Source: Lachnoclostridium sp.
Lineage (GTDB): Bacteria; Bacillota; Clostridia; Lachnospirales; Lachnospiraceae
Reading direction: 5' to 3'
Length of the DNA stretch: 61,980 bases
Assembly: GCA_021770065.1 (NCBI GenBank)
Contig: JAETRR010000021.1
Span: 1 to 61,980 of the forward strand
The position numbers and the translations under genes are program-made. The notes below the pieces were generated by a model. That model saw only the letters and a program-made list of their open reading frames with translations. It searched no databases and was not told the origin of the DNA. This document shows positions 1 to 9,333 of the stretch, one piece after another. Positions within the stretch are counted from its first letter, which is position 1. Each line of letters opens with the position of its first letter.

Positions 1-131
1 GAGCCGAGAGGCGAGCTGCACTGCGGGGTAGAGAGGGGCAGCAAGAAGCTGCGTCATGCTTGCATGAAAGCAGATTCTTATATGACTTTTTCCATAGGGC
101 GAAGCCCGTGAGCGAGGTGACTTTATGCTAA
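1..131 (+). CDS. Possible C-terminal end of an upstream gene (partial)
   Basis: A frame is open from the left edge to a TAA at 129-131 and would end in residues FLYDFFHRAKPVSEVTLC. The stop overlaps the ATG of the next gene (ATGCTAA), an arrangement typical of a translationally coupled operon. A second frame is also open to 111, so coding is not certain. No family is recognised from the roughly 42 visible residues. The repetitive GAG/GCG-rich sequence at 1-50 may instead be intergenic. Confidence 0.35.
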   Translation, partial: AERRAALRGREGQQEAASCLHESRFLYDFFHRAKPVSEVTLC

Positions 132-559
132 ACGAAGAAAAAATCCGGCTTATGACAAAAGCAGCAGCTTTTGAAGCAGGCGAAGGAAAAAAAGCTCTGG
201 CAATGAATAAGTATTTCCGGGGAGACTATATCAGCATTAATCTGCTTGCATCCTGGTTTTCCTTCACCATCGCCTTCGCTATCGGCGTTGCAGCCTGGGC
301 TTTTTATAATATAGAAGATCTTATGAACAGAATAAATACAATGGATCTGCCTGCCCTGGGAAAGCATTTTGTATTTTTATACCTGGGCCTTCTGGCTGTC
401 TATCAGTTGATCCATTATGTGATATATCATATCCGTTATCAGAAAAACCGCAGAAGCCTTGCTGCATACAACCAGATTTTAAAGCAGATTTCCCATATTT
501 ATCAGATGGAGTCTAAAAGCGGCAGCAGTGATTTTGCAGAAGGAGCAAAAGAAAAATGA
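125..559 (+). CDS. Small two-TM membrane protein, function unknown
   Basis: 144 residues with two clear hydrophobic segments (about 38-60 and 81-103), a charged N-terminal stretch and a basic and then acidic cytoplasmic tail. GAGGTGAC, 5 nt before the ATG, is a good ribosome binding site. The stop overlaps the start of the next gene (ATGA), so the two are probably co-translated. I do not recognise the family. The position just ahead of cdaA-cdaR suggests an envelope role, but that is inference. Confidence 0.7.
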   Translation: MLNEEKIRLMTKAAAFEAGEGKKALAMNKYFRGDYISINLLASWFSFTIAFAIGVAAWAFYNIEDLMNRINTMDLPALGKHFVFLYLGLLAVYQLIHYVIYHIRYQKNRRSLAAYNQILKQISHIYQMESKSGSSDFAEGAKEK

Positions 560-1596
560 CGACCTTACTGGAACTGAGAGAAAAGATCAAAATATTTATG
601 GGAAAATATGATATCTATATAATCCCCTTGATGAAATTTCTGCTGGCCCTGATTGCATTTGTGATGATTAACGGAAGTGTCGGCTTTATGGAACAGGCCA
701 GGAATCCGTCCATTTCCTTGATTCTTGCCTTAATGTGTTCGTTTCTGCCGGTGAACATGATTGCAGTCTTCGGCGGCATACTGGTACTTGCGCATGCATA
801 TGCTTTGTCACTGGAGTTTTTTGTCATAGCATTTATTCTGATTCTTCTGATGGTTCTGCTGTTTTTCCGCACAGCGCCCCAGTATGGGTACCTTTTGATT
901 CTGACTCCCATGGCTTTTGTGCTCAAGGTGCCTTATGTTGTGCCTCTTGCCATGGGCCTGGTAGGGACGCCGGCGGCTGCGGTGCCGGTAGCCTGCGGAA
1001 CAATTGTGTATTATCTTCTGCATTATATGAAGCTGAATACTACTATGCTCAGTGGGACAGAGACAGAGTCCATGCAGCAGAAGATTACGTACCTGATTGA
1101 TAATGTTGTCCGCAACAGAGAGATGCTGCTGATGGCGGCAGCTTTTGCGCTGACTCTGCTGATTGTATATGTTGTCCGCCGCATGTCCATTGATTATGCA
1201 TGGAGCATTGCCATCGGGACAGGAGCAGTGACGGATTTTGTTGTACTGCTGCTTGGAAGCATGGTTATGGGAGTTTCCTTAAAAGTGCTTCCGGTTCTGC
1301 TCGGAAGCGTGATATCTGCTGCGCTGGCCATTCTGCTTCAGCTTGCCGTATTCAGCATGGATTATTCCCGGACGGAATATGTGCAGTTTGAGGATGACGA
1401 ATATTACTATTATGTAAAAGCAGTTCCCAAGGTAACTATTGCCGTGCCGGATAAGCAGGTAAAAAGGATCAGCTCCCAGAAGAAGCAGAGCACCGCAAGA
1501 AAGAAGACGGTTTCCGCAAAAAGACCGGTCGAGCACAGCCGTACAGAGACAAGGGAGCGTCTGCATACGGAAACAAGAGAACGGGTGCGCAGATAA
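556..1596 (+). CDS. Polytopic membrane protein, function unknown
   Basis: 346 residues with about eight or nine hydrophobic segments between residues 20 and 275, then a soluble basic C-terminus rich in Lys, Arg, Ser and Thr (about 300-346). The fold resembles a permease-like integral membrane protein, but no signature motif is visible. It overlaps the preceding gene by 4 nt and precedes cdaA by 43 nt, so it is probably in the same operon. The basic tail could contact membrane or nucleic acid. No function is assigned. Confidence 0.7.
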   Translation: MTTLLELREKIKIFMGKYDIYIIPLMKFLLALIAFVMINGSVGFMEQARNPSISLILALMCSFLPVNMIAVFGGILVLAHAYALSLEFFVIAFILILLMVLLFFRTAPQYGYLLILTPMAFVLKVPYVVPLAMGLVGTPAAAVPVACGTIVYYLLHYMKLNTTMLSGTETESMQQKITYLIDNVVRNREMLLMAAAFALTLLIVYVVRRMSIDYAWSIAIGTGAVTDFVVLLLGSMVMGVSLKVLPVLLGSVISAALAILLQLAVFSMDYSRTEYVQFEDDEYYYYVKAVPKVTIAVPDKQVKRISSQKKQSTARKKTVSAKRPVEHSRTETRERLHTETRERVRR

Positions 1597-1639
1597 AGAA
1601 GAGGGATTCCACAGCAAGAAAGGATAAGGAGGCGGCAGA

Positions 1640-2527
1640 ATGCAGAATTCCATAACGGATCTGATTGACAAGTGTATGAAGACATTAGACTCCTTGCAGA
1701 TCCGAAAGACTGATGTGGTAGAAGTGATTATATTGGCATTTCTGCTATATCAGGTTCTGGTGTGGATAAAAAGGACAAGAGCCTGGTCTCTGCTGAAGGG
1801 GTTTGTAGTTCTGTTGATTTTCATTTTTCTGGCATGGGCATTTCAGCTCAATACGATCTTCTGGCTGGTTCAGAATGTATTCAGCCTGGGAATCACTGCC
1901 TTGATTATTGTATTTCAGCCGGAACTTCGAAGGGCTCTGGAACAGCTGGGCCAGCAGAATATTTTAAATTCTCTGTTCAGTCTGGATAATTCCAAGGAGT
2001 CCAGCGCCAGATTCAGCGACAAGACAGTGAATGAGTTAGTCAAAGCTGTCTACGAAATGGCAAAGGTAAAGACGGGCGCCTTGATTGTAATTGAAAAAAA
2101 TACGCCCCTCCATGAATATGAGAGGACAGGAATTACCCTGGATTCTCTGCTGAGCAGCCAGCTTCTGATTAATATATTTGAGCACAATACGCCCCTTCAC
2201 GACGGTGCGATTATTGTAAGGGGAGACAGGGTGGTTTCAGCAACCTGTTATCTTCCCCTTTCAGATAATATGTTTCTCAGCAAGGAACTCGGGACACGGC
2301 ACCGTGCGGCAGTGGGGGTCAGCGAGGTGACAGATTCTCTTACGATTGTAGTTTCGGAGGAAACGGGAAAGGTATCTGTTGCGGCGGACGGCAAGCTGAT
2401 GCGTGATTTGACGGAGGATGAGCTTAAGGAGCAGCTGGTTCAGGCACAGAATAAGACCCAGGATACGGGCCGGTTTAAATTATGGAAAGGACGGGTGAAA
2501 AAGCGTGAGAAAACTGCTGACAAATAA
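1640..2527 (+). CDS. cdaA: Diadenylate cyclase CdaA
   Basis: Makes the second messenger c-di-AMP from two ATP at the membrane, with roles in cell wall and osmotic control. 295 residues: three N-terminal membrane helices (about 26-95), then the DisA_N cyclase domain with its two nucleotide-binding signatures, DGA at 188-190 and RHR at 220-222. Length is normal for CdaA (about 270-290). AAGGAGG lies 8 nt before the ATG. The 3' end overlaps cdaR by 23 nt, the usual cdaA-cdaR pairing. glmM, which often follows, is absent here. Confidence 0.96.
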   Translation: MQNSITDLIDKCMKTLDSLQIRKTDVVEVIILAFLLYQVLVWIKRTRAWSLLKGFVVLLIFIFLAWAFQLNTIFWLVQNVFSLGITALIIVFQPELRRALEQLGQQNILNSLFSLDNSKESSARFSDKTVNELVKAVYEMAKVKTGALIVIEKNTPLHEYERTGITLDSLLSSQLLINIFEHNTPLHDGAIIVRGDRVVSATCYLPLSDNMFLSKELGTRHRAAVGVSEVTDSLTIVVSEETGKVSVAADGKLMRDLTEDELKEQLVQAQNKTQDTGRFKLWKGRVKKREKTADK

Positions 2528-3773
2528 CCTGGGGCTTAAGCTTCTTTCTATAATTTCGGCAGTGATGCTCTGGCTGATTATTGTGAGTATTAACGATCCG
2601 GTAATATACCAGGATTTTACAGGCATCCGTGTAACAATGCTGAATGAGGATGCAGTTACAGATAAGGACAAAGTTTACCGCATTGAGGATAACAGCGATA
2701 TTATCAGTATCAAGGTAAGAGCCAAGCGATCAGAACTGCAGAAACTTTCCTCAGAGGACTTTACGGCTACAGCGGATATGGAGAAGAACATTAAGTTTGA
2801 CAACCTGGTGGGGATTGAAGTGACCTGCAACAGTCTGAATGTGAGGACCACAGATATCACCAAGAGCCGGGAAAATGTCGTTATCAGCATTGAGGATGCT
2901 TCCAGTGAGCAGTTTAATGTAGGCGTGAATCAGAGCGGAACAGAAGGAGAAGGCTATAAGGTCGGAACCGCGGTGCCGGAGCAGAGCCTGATTCAGATCA
3001 GCGGTCCGGCCTCTGTAATAGCAGAGATTGCCCGGGTAGAGGTGGATTTGAATGTGACGGGCTTTACCACAGATCAGATAAAAAACTGTGCTATCAAGAT
3101 ACTGGACAGCGACAATAATCAGATTGATACCACTTATCTGGAATATAACGGTAAAACTACGGGCATGAATGTTCATGTTACCATGTTTAAGAAAAAAAAG
3201 GTCCGCCTTCGTGTAGATTATACGGGCACGCCCGGAGAAGGGTACAGTTTCAAGGAACTTACCTTTAAGCCGGAGACTCTGGAGATTGCCGGAACGGAAG
3301 AAGATATTGCCGATCTGAGGGAGATTAATATACCGGGTGAGGCGGTAAATATAGACGGAATCACGGAAGATACACAAATCAATGTGGATGTGACAAGGTA
3401 TCTGCCGGAGAATATACGGCTTGGGAATGAAAGGGATGCATCAATAGCCGTGGAGGTGACACTGGAGAAAAAGCAGGGTAAGACCGTCCGGATTCCGGTA
3501 TCGGATATTGAGCTTAAAAATGTGCCGCAGGGACTGGAAGTGGATTTTGATAAACTGAAAGAGATTGAGATTATAGTTATGGGAACCAGTGCGGAACTGG
3601 CAGAACTTGATGAGAGCGAGATTCTGGCAGGATTAGATCTGGATGGCTATTCCAGAGCGGGAACCTATAAAAAAGTTCTTGATGTGGAACTCCCGGAGGC
3701 TTACAGACTGATGCAGGAGACACAGGTGGAATTTAAGCTCATAAAACGTACTTCAACCGGGAATAAAAAGTAA
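2505..3773 (+). CDS. cdaR: CdaA regulatory protein CdaR (YbbR domains)
   Basis: 422 residues, GTG start inside the end of cdaA. One N-terminal membrane anchor (about 10-30) is followed by about four repeated beta-rich YbbR domains outside the membrane, as in CdaR proteins that bind and modulate CdaA. Repeating features include TPGEGYSF- and EGEGYKVG-type turns. The overlap with cdaA implies coupled translation and a stoichiometric complex. Assignment rests on architecture plus the cdaA context. Confidence 0.92.
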   Translation: MRKLLTNNLGLKLLSIISAVMLWLIIVSINDPVIYQDFTGIRVTMLNEDAVTDKDKVYRIEDNSDIISIKVRAKRSELQKLSSEDFTATADMEKNIKFDNLVGIEVTCNSLNVRTTDITKSRENVVISIEDASSEQFNVGVNQSGTEGEGYKVGTAVPEQSLIQISGPASVIAEIARVEVDLNVTGFTTDQIKNCAIKILDSDNNQIDTTYLEYNGKTTGMNVHVTMFKKKKVRLRVDYTGTPGEGYSFKELTFKPETLEIAGTEEDIADLREINIPGEAVNIDGITEDTQINVDVTRYLPENIRLGNERDASIAVEVTLEKKQGKTVRIPVSDIELKNVPQGLEVDFDKLKEIEIIVMGTSAELAELDESEILAGLDLDGYSRAGTYKKVLDVELPEAYRLMQETQVEFKLIKRTSTGNKK

Positions 3774-3809
3774 TAACCAGCGATAGATCAAAGAATGGGA
3801 GGTTTTCAT

Positions 3810-4073
3810 ATGGTAAGTCAGAAGGTAGTTATTCAAAATCCGACAGGACTGCATTTAAGACCGGCAGGAATTCTCTGTAAGACGGCTATGCAGTTTAAGG
3901 CGCTGATCACCTTTACATTTGAGAATACAACGGCAAATGCGAAGAGTGTACTGAGCGTACTTGGGGCCTGCGTGAAGTCCGGGGATGAAATTGAGTTCAT
4001 CTGTGAGGGTGTGGACGAAGCGGCAGCTCTGGCAGCCATGGTAGAAGCCGTGGAGAGCGGCCTTGGTGAATAG
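3810..4073 (+). CDS. HPr-family phosphocarrier protein
   Basis: 87 residues from the ATG at 3810, chosen over the in-frame ATG at 3795 because GGGAGG sits 6 nt upstream of 3810. HPr carries phosphate from enzyme I to sugar-specific EIIA proteins. The catalytic His15 (GLHLRPA) and regulatory Ser46 (AKSVLSV), the HPr kinase target, are both at canonical positions. No enzyme I gene is adjacent. It may be the general HPr or a paralogue dedicated to regulation. Its stop overlaps the next gene. Confidence 0.9.
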   Translation: MVSQKVVIQNPTGLHLRPAGILCKTAMQFKALITFTFENTTANAKSVLSVLGACVKSGDEIEFICEGVDEAAALAAMVEAVESGLGE

Positions 4074-6723
4074 GAAAAAATGGGCGATAGGGTATGCAGT
4101 CCTCTGCATGCTCTATTTCGCTGCGTCTGTTTTTATACCTCATGACAGACTGGAATCCAGGGGACTGGAAGGGATCGGAAAGCCTTCCTTGAAATTGAAA
4201 ACAGAAGAGATAACAAATGACACGGAACTGAAATTTGAGTATGCTGCGGACGAGCAGGCACTGAATCAGATTTCTTTTTATTTTACGGATAACGGACATG
4301 TGTTCACCCAGGGAGAGATTCGGATTGAAGCTTATGACAGCCGGACAGGAGAGCTTCTGTCAGCACAGACACACGAGCTTGTGAATCTGAAGACAGAGGC
4401 TTTCTGGGGCGTGTCCTTTGAGGAGGAACCGGAGGGAAGAATCCTGGATTTGGTGATCACAGGCCGGGAGCTGAAGGAAGGCCCTTCTGTCTGGCTGAAT
4501 ACGGAGAGCAGAACCCAGGGAAATACCTATGAAAATGGTGTGTTTATAGAAAACAATCTTATCTATAATGCCATATACCGGACACAGGTTCACTATGTGA
4601 AGAATCCGTTTTTGACCACTCTGATGCTTCTGATTCTGGGAGGGATGTTCTTTCTGGTATCCGGAAAGCAGGCAGAAGGGCAGACAGCAGAGAGGACGGA
4701 AAGAAGGGGGAAGGCCTTAGGCGAGAAGTTCATGGAATTCTGCCGGAAATACCGTCAGTGGATTGGAATGGGATTTCTGCTGTTTCTTGCTGCGGTGATT
4801 TTTTTCTATGTGTATGACGGGCAGATCCGCAAGGCCATGAACAGCACCCACAGGGTTATTGTAATGCGTGACAATGGAAAGCTCCTGCCGGTTACAGAGG
4901 AGACAAGGGAGCTGGTACAGCATTATACGACAGAAGAGGAAACTCTTGTGGGTCTGGGGATTCGGATGGATCTGTCAGAGGACTTCCGGGCGGAGGGCGT
5001 TATCCGGGCCGCGGTGAGGGATCTTGCTTCAGAGGAGCTGCTCTGTGAGACCGAGATTCCGGCAGCATCTCTGCTGGACGGCCAGTATATGGGGCTGATT
5101 TTTAATCAGGCTCAGAGCGGTATTAAAGGGCATACCTATGAAATACGTCTGGAATTTTCGGAGGAGCTACTGGACAGCGGCCTTTCCGTGATTGTCACCC
5201 CGGAGGGGTATTATGAGGAGAATACACTGTTCATCAACGGGGAAGAGAGTGCGAGCCGCTTGAGCATGAACGCCCACACTTATTTCAATATCTTTTTAAA
5301 AAAATATTTCTTTGTGATGTTTCTGTTCTTTGAAGCGATGAGCGCCGGTTTTTATTATCTGGCCTTTATTCGAAGATGCCGGGTGGAGAAGGTTTTCCTC
5401 TTTACCATTTTATGCCTGGGAGTTATCTATAATTTTATTCTGGTTCCCTATATGACACCGGATGAAAAATATCATATAGATATGTCCTACCGGCATTCCA
5501 ATACGCTTCTTGGAATTGAGCAGATTGGAGAGAACAAGTGCCTTAAGCGGGCAGATGATGCCGGGATAGAATTTACCTCGGAGCCCAGTCTCACCAATTA
5601 TAAAAATATTTACGACAGCCTGTTTTCTCTGGTGAAGGACGGCCGCCTTATAGAGGCGGAGGCAACGGCGAATACAGAGGCGCCTATGATTCTTTATCTG
5701 CCGGCCGTGCTTGGGATGACCCTGGCCCGTATCCTGCATCTGGGAACGGTGCCCATGCTTCTTCTGGCAAGGTGGTGCAGTCTGCTGTTTTTCGCCTGTA
5801 TGGTTTACCTTGGAATGAAAAAGCTGCCCTTTGGAAAGATGACCCTGTTCCTGCTGGCTGTACTGCCTATGAATCTGCAGCAGTGCACCTCATTTTCTTA
5901 TGACGCAGTGATCACGGGCACAATTCTTCTGTACAGCTGTTACTGCATTGCCCTGGCCTACAATGAAGAGCCGGTGAAGCCAAAGGATATCCTGGTGATG
6001 GGAATTCTGGGAATTGTCTTTATCTATGGGAAAAGCGGAATTTATCTACCCATGTGTCTGCTGGCCCTTCTGATTCCGGCGAAAAAATTCGGCAGCAGAC
6101 GGACGCGGGCAATCTGCATGGCAGGACTTTTCGCTCTTCCGGTGCTGAGTTTTCTGAATAAAAACACAGTGGCGGTCAATTATATTGCCACTACCACTGA
6201 GGCAACGGCAACGGTAGGCTCTTCTACTACGGCGGGCTATACCATCGGATACTTTTTGCAGCAGCCCCTGGAACTGGTGCGGATACTGGCGAATACAGTC
6301 AGCGATAAGACGGCCTTTTATCTGGAGTCGCTGGCAGGACAGAAGATGGGCTGGGTGGAGATTGAGATTTCCGAAGTGATCCCGATGCTCTTCTTATTCC
6401 TGTTAATACTTTCCGTATTAAAGACAAGGGAAGAGCCGTTCTATGTAGAAAAATGGCATAAGTGGTGGATTGCCTTTATCTGCCTGGCCTGTACGGGGAT
6501 TATCCTGGCAGGCATGCTGCTGACATGGACGCCGAAGGACTATATCTCTATCGAGGGAGTACAGGGACGCTATTTCATTCCCTTTATGCTGGCATTTTCC
6601 TTAACAGGGCGCAACAGCAGGCTTATGTATGAGAAGCCCGTGGACCGCGGACTGATGTATGCCGGCTTTATAGGGCAGCTTTTGACGATTATGTATCTCA
6701 TAAAGGCAGTATTGATATTGTAG
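4063..6723 (+). CDS. DUF2142-type polytopic membrane protein
   Basis: 886 residues starting at TTG 4063 (or GTG 4066) inside the end of the HPr gene. One N-terminal TM, an extracytoplasmic region, a second TM near 190, a further soluble region, and then about ten TM segments from residue 415. The motif TPDEKYHID just after a TM matches the PDE.H signature of DUF2142, a glycosyltransferase-C-like family found in polysaccharide and wall-glycan loci. It precedes a flippase and three GT2 enzymes, so a role in glycosylating or polymerising a surface glycan is likely but unproven. Confidence 0.75.
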   Translation: MVNRKKWAIGYAVLCMLYFAASVFIPHDRLESRGLEGIGKPSLKLKTEEITNDTELKFEYAADEQALNQISFYFTDNGHVFTQGEIRIEAYDSRTGELLSAQTHELVNLKTEAFWGVSFEEEPEGRILDLVITGRELKEGPSVWLNTESRTQGNTYENGVFIENNLIYNAIYRTQVHYVKNPFLTTLMLLILGGMFFLVSGKQAEGQTAERTERRGKALGEKFMEFCRKYRQWIGMGFLLFLAAVIFFYVYDGQIRKAMNSTHRVIVMRDNGKLLPVTEETRELVQHYTTEEETLVGLGIRMDLSEDFRAEGVIRAAVRDLASEELLCETEIPAASLLDGQYMGLIFNQAQSGIKGHTYEIRLEFSEELLDSGLSVIVTPEGYYEENTLFINGEESASRLSMNAHTYFNIFLKKYFFVMFLFFEAMSAGFYYLAFIRRCRVEKVFLFTILCLGVIYNFILVPYMTPDEKYHIDMSYRHSNTLLGIEQIGENKCLKRADDAGIEFTSEPSLTNYKNIYDSLFSLVKDGRLIEAEATANTEAPMILYLPAVLGMTLARILHLGTVPMLLLARWCSLLFFACMVYLGMKKLPFGKMTLFLLAVLPMNLQQCTSFSYDAVITGTILLYSCYCIALAYNEEPVKPKDILVMGILGIVFIYGKSGIYLPMCLLALLIPAKKFGSRRTRAICMAGLFALPVLSFLNKNTVAVNYIATTTEATATVGSSTTAGYTIGYFLQQPLELVRILANTVSDKTAFYLESLAGQKMGWVEIEISEVIPMLFLFLLILSVLKTREEPFYVEKWHKWWIAFICLACTGIILAGMLLTWTPKDYISIEGVQGRYFIPFMLAFSLTGRNSRLMYEKPVDRGLMYAGFIGQLLTIMYLIKAVLIL

Positions 6724-6727
6724 GGTC

Positions 6728-6748
6728 ACTGTTCACGGAGTGAACAGT
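6728..6748. repeat. Perfect 9-bp-arm inverted repeat (ACTGTTCAC/GTGAACAGT)
   Basis: ACTGTTCAC-GGA-GTGAACAGT lies between the DUF2142 gene and the flippase, just upstream of the flippase RBS. In the opposite orientation it matches 20 of 21 bases of the inverted repeat at 51817-51837 upstream of ftsH, so it is a dispersed repeat rather than a gene-specific operator. It lacks a T tract, so it is not an obvious terminator. Confidence 0.75.
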
Positions 6749-6766
6749 AACATTGTAGGAGCAGAT

Positions 6767-8296
6767 ATGGATAAAAAGCGAGTAGCAATTAATATGACAG
6801 CCCAGCTGCTGGCCTTTGCAGTAAATATGCTCCTGGGCTTTATTCTGGTACCGGTTATAGACAGTATGATTCCGAATTCCTATGGGTTTACGGATATTGC
6901 CAACAAATTTGTCCAGGCAGCCCAGATTGTTGTATCTGCGCTGAATACCATGGCGAGCCGTTTTATTACCATCCAGATACACAGGGGGGATAAGGAAGAG
7001 GCAAACCAGTATTTTTCTTCTGTATTTTACGCCAATGTGCTGATGGCCGTGATCTTTATGGTGCCGGCCATGTTCGTGGTGGTTTATCTGGGGCATATTT
7101 TCCAGGTTCCGCCGGAGGCAAGTCTTCCCGACATACAGATGCTGTTTTTCTTTATCTTTGTAAACTTTCTTATCAGCATTACAACCTCGGTATTTGGCGT
7201 CGCGCCCTATAGCAGGGATCGGCTGGAGTTAAGCTCCATAGCGACGATTCTGGGAGAGGCTGCAAGACTGGCGGTGCTGTTTACAGCGTATTTTTTCTTC
7301 CGCCCTTATCTGTGGTATGTGGGCTGTGCTTCCGTGGCATCTACACTGATACAGGCAGCGGCCAATCTGATTTTTACACGGCGGCTTCTGCCTGACATGA
7401 AGGTGAAACGGCAGTATTTCCGCTGGGGAAAGGTGAAGGAGCTGGTGTCTCTGGGAGCCTGGAATTCGGTAACACGGCTGGGGCAGCTGTTGTTAAGCGG
7501 CCTGGATACCTCCATTGCAAATATTATGATCAATGCAGCGGCTATGACGACAGTGTCTATTTCTTCCCAGGTTCCTACGGTGATTGTGAATCTCATGGGA
7601 ACCATAGCGGGTGTTTTTAATCCCCAGATGACCATTGCATATGCGAAAGAGGATAAGAAGCAGCTTTTAGAGATTATAGGGAGTGCGGATCGGATTATGA
7701 TCTTTCTTATCAGTATTCCGATTGCATTTCTTATTGTATTCGGAAAGTCATTCTTTGTCCTGTGGATTGGGAAAACCCAGGATCCGGATACACTGTACTA
7801 TCTTGCTTTACTGAATATCGGCACTATGTGCATCAGCGCCAGTATCCAGGTGCTGTATCATGTATTTTTAATTACAAAACGGGTAAAGTTAAATTCAGTT
7901 GTTATACTTCTGAGCGGTATTCTGACAACCACGACCGTGTTTATCCTTCTGGAAACTACCGATTTGGGCATATATGCCATCGTGGGAACCAGTATGGTGT
8001 ATGGGATTCTGCGCAACCTGATATTTACCCCTATCTATGCGGCGCGGTGCCTGAATGTGAAATGGTATACTTTTTACGGGGATATCCTTTTGGGACTCGT
8101 ATCTATCGGGGCAGTTTGCCTGACGTCTATGCCGTTCAGGCTGCTGATAGAGATCGACGGATGGGTGAAGCTGTTTTCCGTGGGAATTGCGGCCGGGATT
8201 GCGGCCCTGGCGGTAAACTTTTTTATTGTTCTGCGGAGGAATGAGCGCGAAATGGTGCTGGATATGGTGAAAAAGAAGCTCCGGCGGGGGGAATGA
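6767..8296 (+). CDS. Wzx-like polysaccharide flippase (MOP superfamily)
   Basis: 509 residues from ATG 6767 (MDKKRVAINMTAQLL), preferred to GTG 6740 because GTAGGAG precedes it. About 12-14 membrane helices spread evenly over the protein, the pattern of MOP/polysaccharide_synt lipid-linked oligosaccharide exporters. It would flip undecaprenyl-linked glycan units made by the three downstream GT2 enzymes to the outer face. A MATE-type exporter is less likely in this glycan context. Confidence 0.87.
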   Translation: MDKKRVAINMTAQLLAFAVNMLLGFILVPVIDSMIPNSYGFTDIANKFVQAAQIVVSALNTMASRFITIQIHRGDKEEANQYFSSVFYANVLMAVIFMVPAMFVVVYLGHIFQVPPEASLPDIQMLFFFIFVNFLISITTSVFGVAPYSRDRLELSSIATILGEAARLAVLFTAYFFFRPYLWYVGCASVASTLIQAAANLIFTRRLLPDMKVKRQYFRWGKVKELVSLGAWNSVTRLGQLLLSGLDTSIANIMINAAAMTTVSISSQVPTVIVNLMGTIAGVFNPQMTIAYAKEDKKQLLEIIGSADRIMIFLISIPIAFLIVFGKSFFVLWIGKTQDPDTLYYLALLNIGTMCISASIQVLYHVFLITKRVKLNSVVILLSGILTTTTVFILLETTDLGIYAIVGTSMVYGILRNLIFTPIYAARCLNVKWYTFYGDILLGLVSIGAVCLTSMPFRLLIEIDGWVKLFSVGIAAGIAALAVNFFIVLRRNEREMVLDMVKKKLRRGE

Positions 8297-8342
8297 CAGG
8301 AACCAGAGAGCCAGTTCCCAAAAAAGGTAAAGGAAAGAACTT

Positions 8343-9332
8343 ATGGTAAGCATTATAGTGCCGGTATATAAAAGCGAAGATACCTTGTGCTCCTGCGTGG
8401 AATCTCTGCAAAAGCAGACGGAAGCGGATATTGAAATTATTCTAGTGGATGACGGTTCTCCGGATGACTGCCCCCGGATGTGCGATGAGCTGGCGGCGGG
8501 AGATTCGCGGATTCGTGTTATTCATAAGAAAAACGGAGGAGTTTCCTCTGCCAGGAATGTGGGGATAGAGCAGGCGAGAGGGGAATTTCTCCTGTTTGCG
8601 GACAGTGATGATTCCGTGGAATCAGATATGGTAAGTGAACTTCTGCGCGGCTTGGGAACTGCGGATCTTGCGGTTTGCGGATACCACCATCACTATATGG
8701 GGAGAGATGTGGAAAAAGTACCGGAGATACGGAAAATGATCGGTGCGGAGAGCTTTCTTAAGCTGTATGGCGGGGGATTTCTGAATATGCCGTGGAATAA
8801 GCTGTTCCGCCGGGGGCTGGCAGGACGCTTTGATGAGAGTTTAAGCCTGGGAGAGGATCTCTTGTTCAATCTGGATTATCTGCGAAAGTCTTCCGGCGGC
8901 GCGGCTATTGTGCAGAAGCCGCTCTATCACTATATACAGAATGACACGGGCAATACCCTTTCCAGCCGGAAACGGGAAGACAAGCTTGATCTGGCAAAAC
9001 GGATCTGGCGTGAAGTTTCCGGCTTTTATGAGGCGCTGGCGGGCTCTAAGGATGAAAGCGGTATCATCAATGCCCGGCTGATTCAGGAGGTGCTGGACGA
9101 TGTAGAAAGCCTGCCCTTTGACCGCAGCCGGAGCAGGAAGGAAAAACTGGCGGCTGTTGAAGCTTATATGAGAGATCCGGAGCTTCAAAGAGCAGGAAAA
9201 AATGCGGCTCTTTCGGCGATGGACTACCGTATCATTCATGCCTGTATGCGCCGGAAATGGAAATATGCGGTATATGGACTGAGTGTGCTGCGTGCATGGA
9301 TTGTAAAGTTTTTTTATAGAAAGAGGGCTTGA
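8343..9332 (+). CDS. GT2 family glycosyltransferase
   Basis: 329 residues. GT-A fold start VSIIVPVYKSEDTL, nucleotide-binding VDDGSPDD near residue 35 and the metal-binding DxD in FADSDD near residue 90. A later LGEDLLFN segment supplies the catalytic-base region typical of WaaB/EpsJ-like GT2 enzymes. It transfers a sugar from a nucleotide donor onto a lipid-linked glycan in the cytoplasm. First of three adjacent GT2 genes; donor and linkage cannot be read from sequence. Confidence 0.92.
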   Translation: MVSIIVPVYKSEDTLCSCVESLQKQTEADIEIILVDDGSPDDCPRMCDELAAGDSRIRVIHKKNGGVSSARNVGIEQARGEFLLFADSDDSVESDMVSELLRGLGTADLAVCGYHHHYMGRDVEKVPEIRKMIGAESFLKLYGGGFLNMPWNKLFRRGLAGRFDESLSLGEDLLFNLDYLRKSSGGAAIVQKPLYHYIQNDTGNTLSSRKREDKLDLAKRIWREVSGFYEALAGSKDESGIINARLIQEVLDDVESLPFDRSRSRKEKLAAVEAYMRDPELQRAGKNAALSAMDYRIIHACMRRKWKYAVYGLSVLRAWIVKFFYRKRA

Positions 9333-9333
9333 A

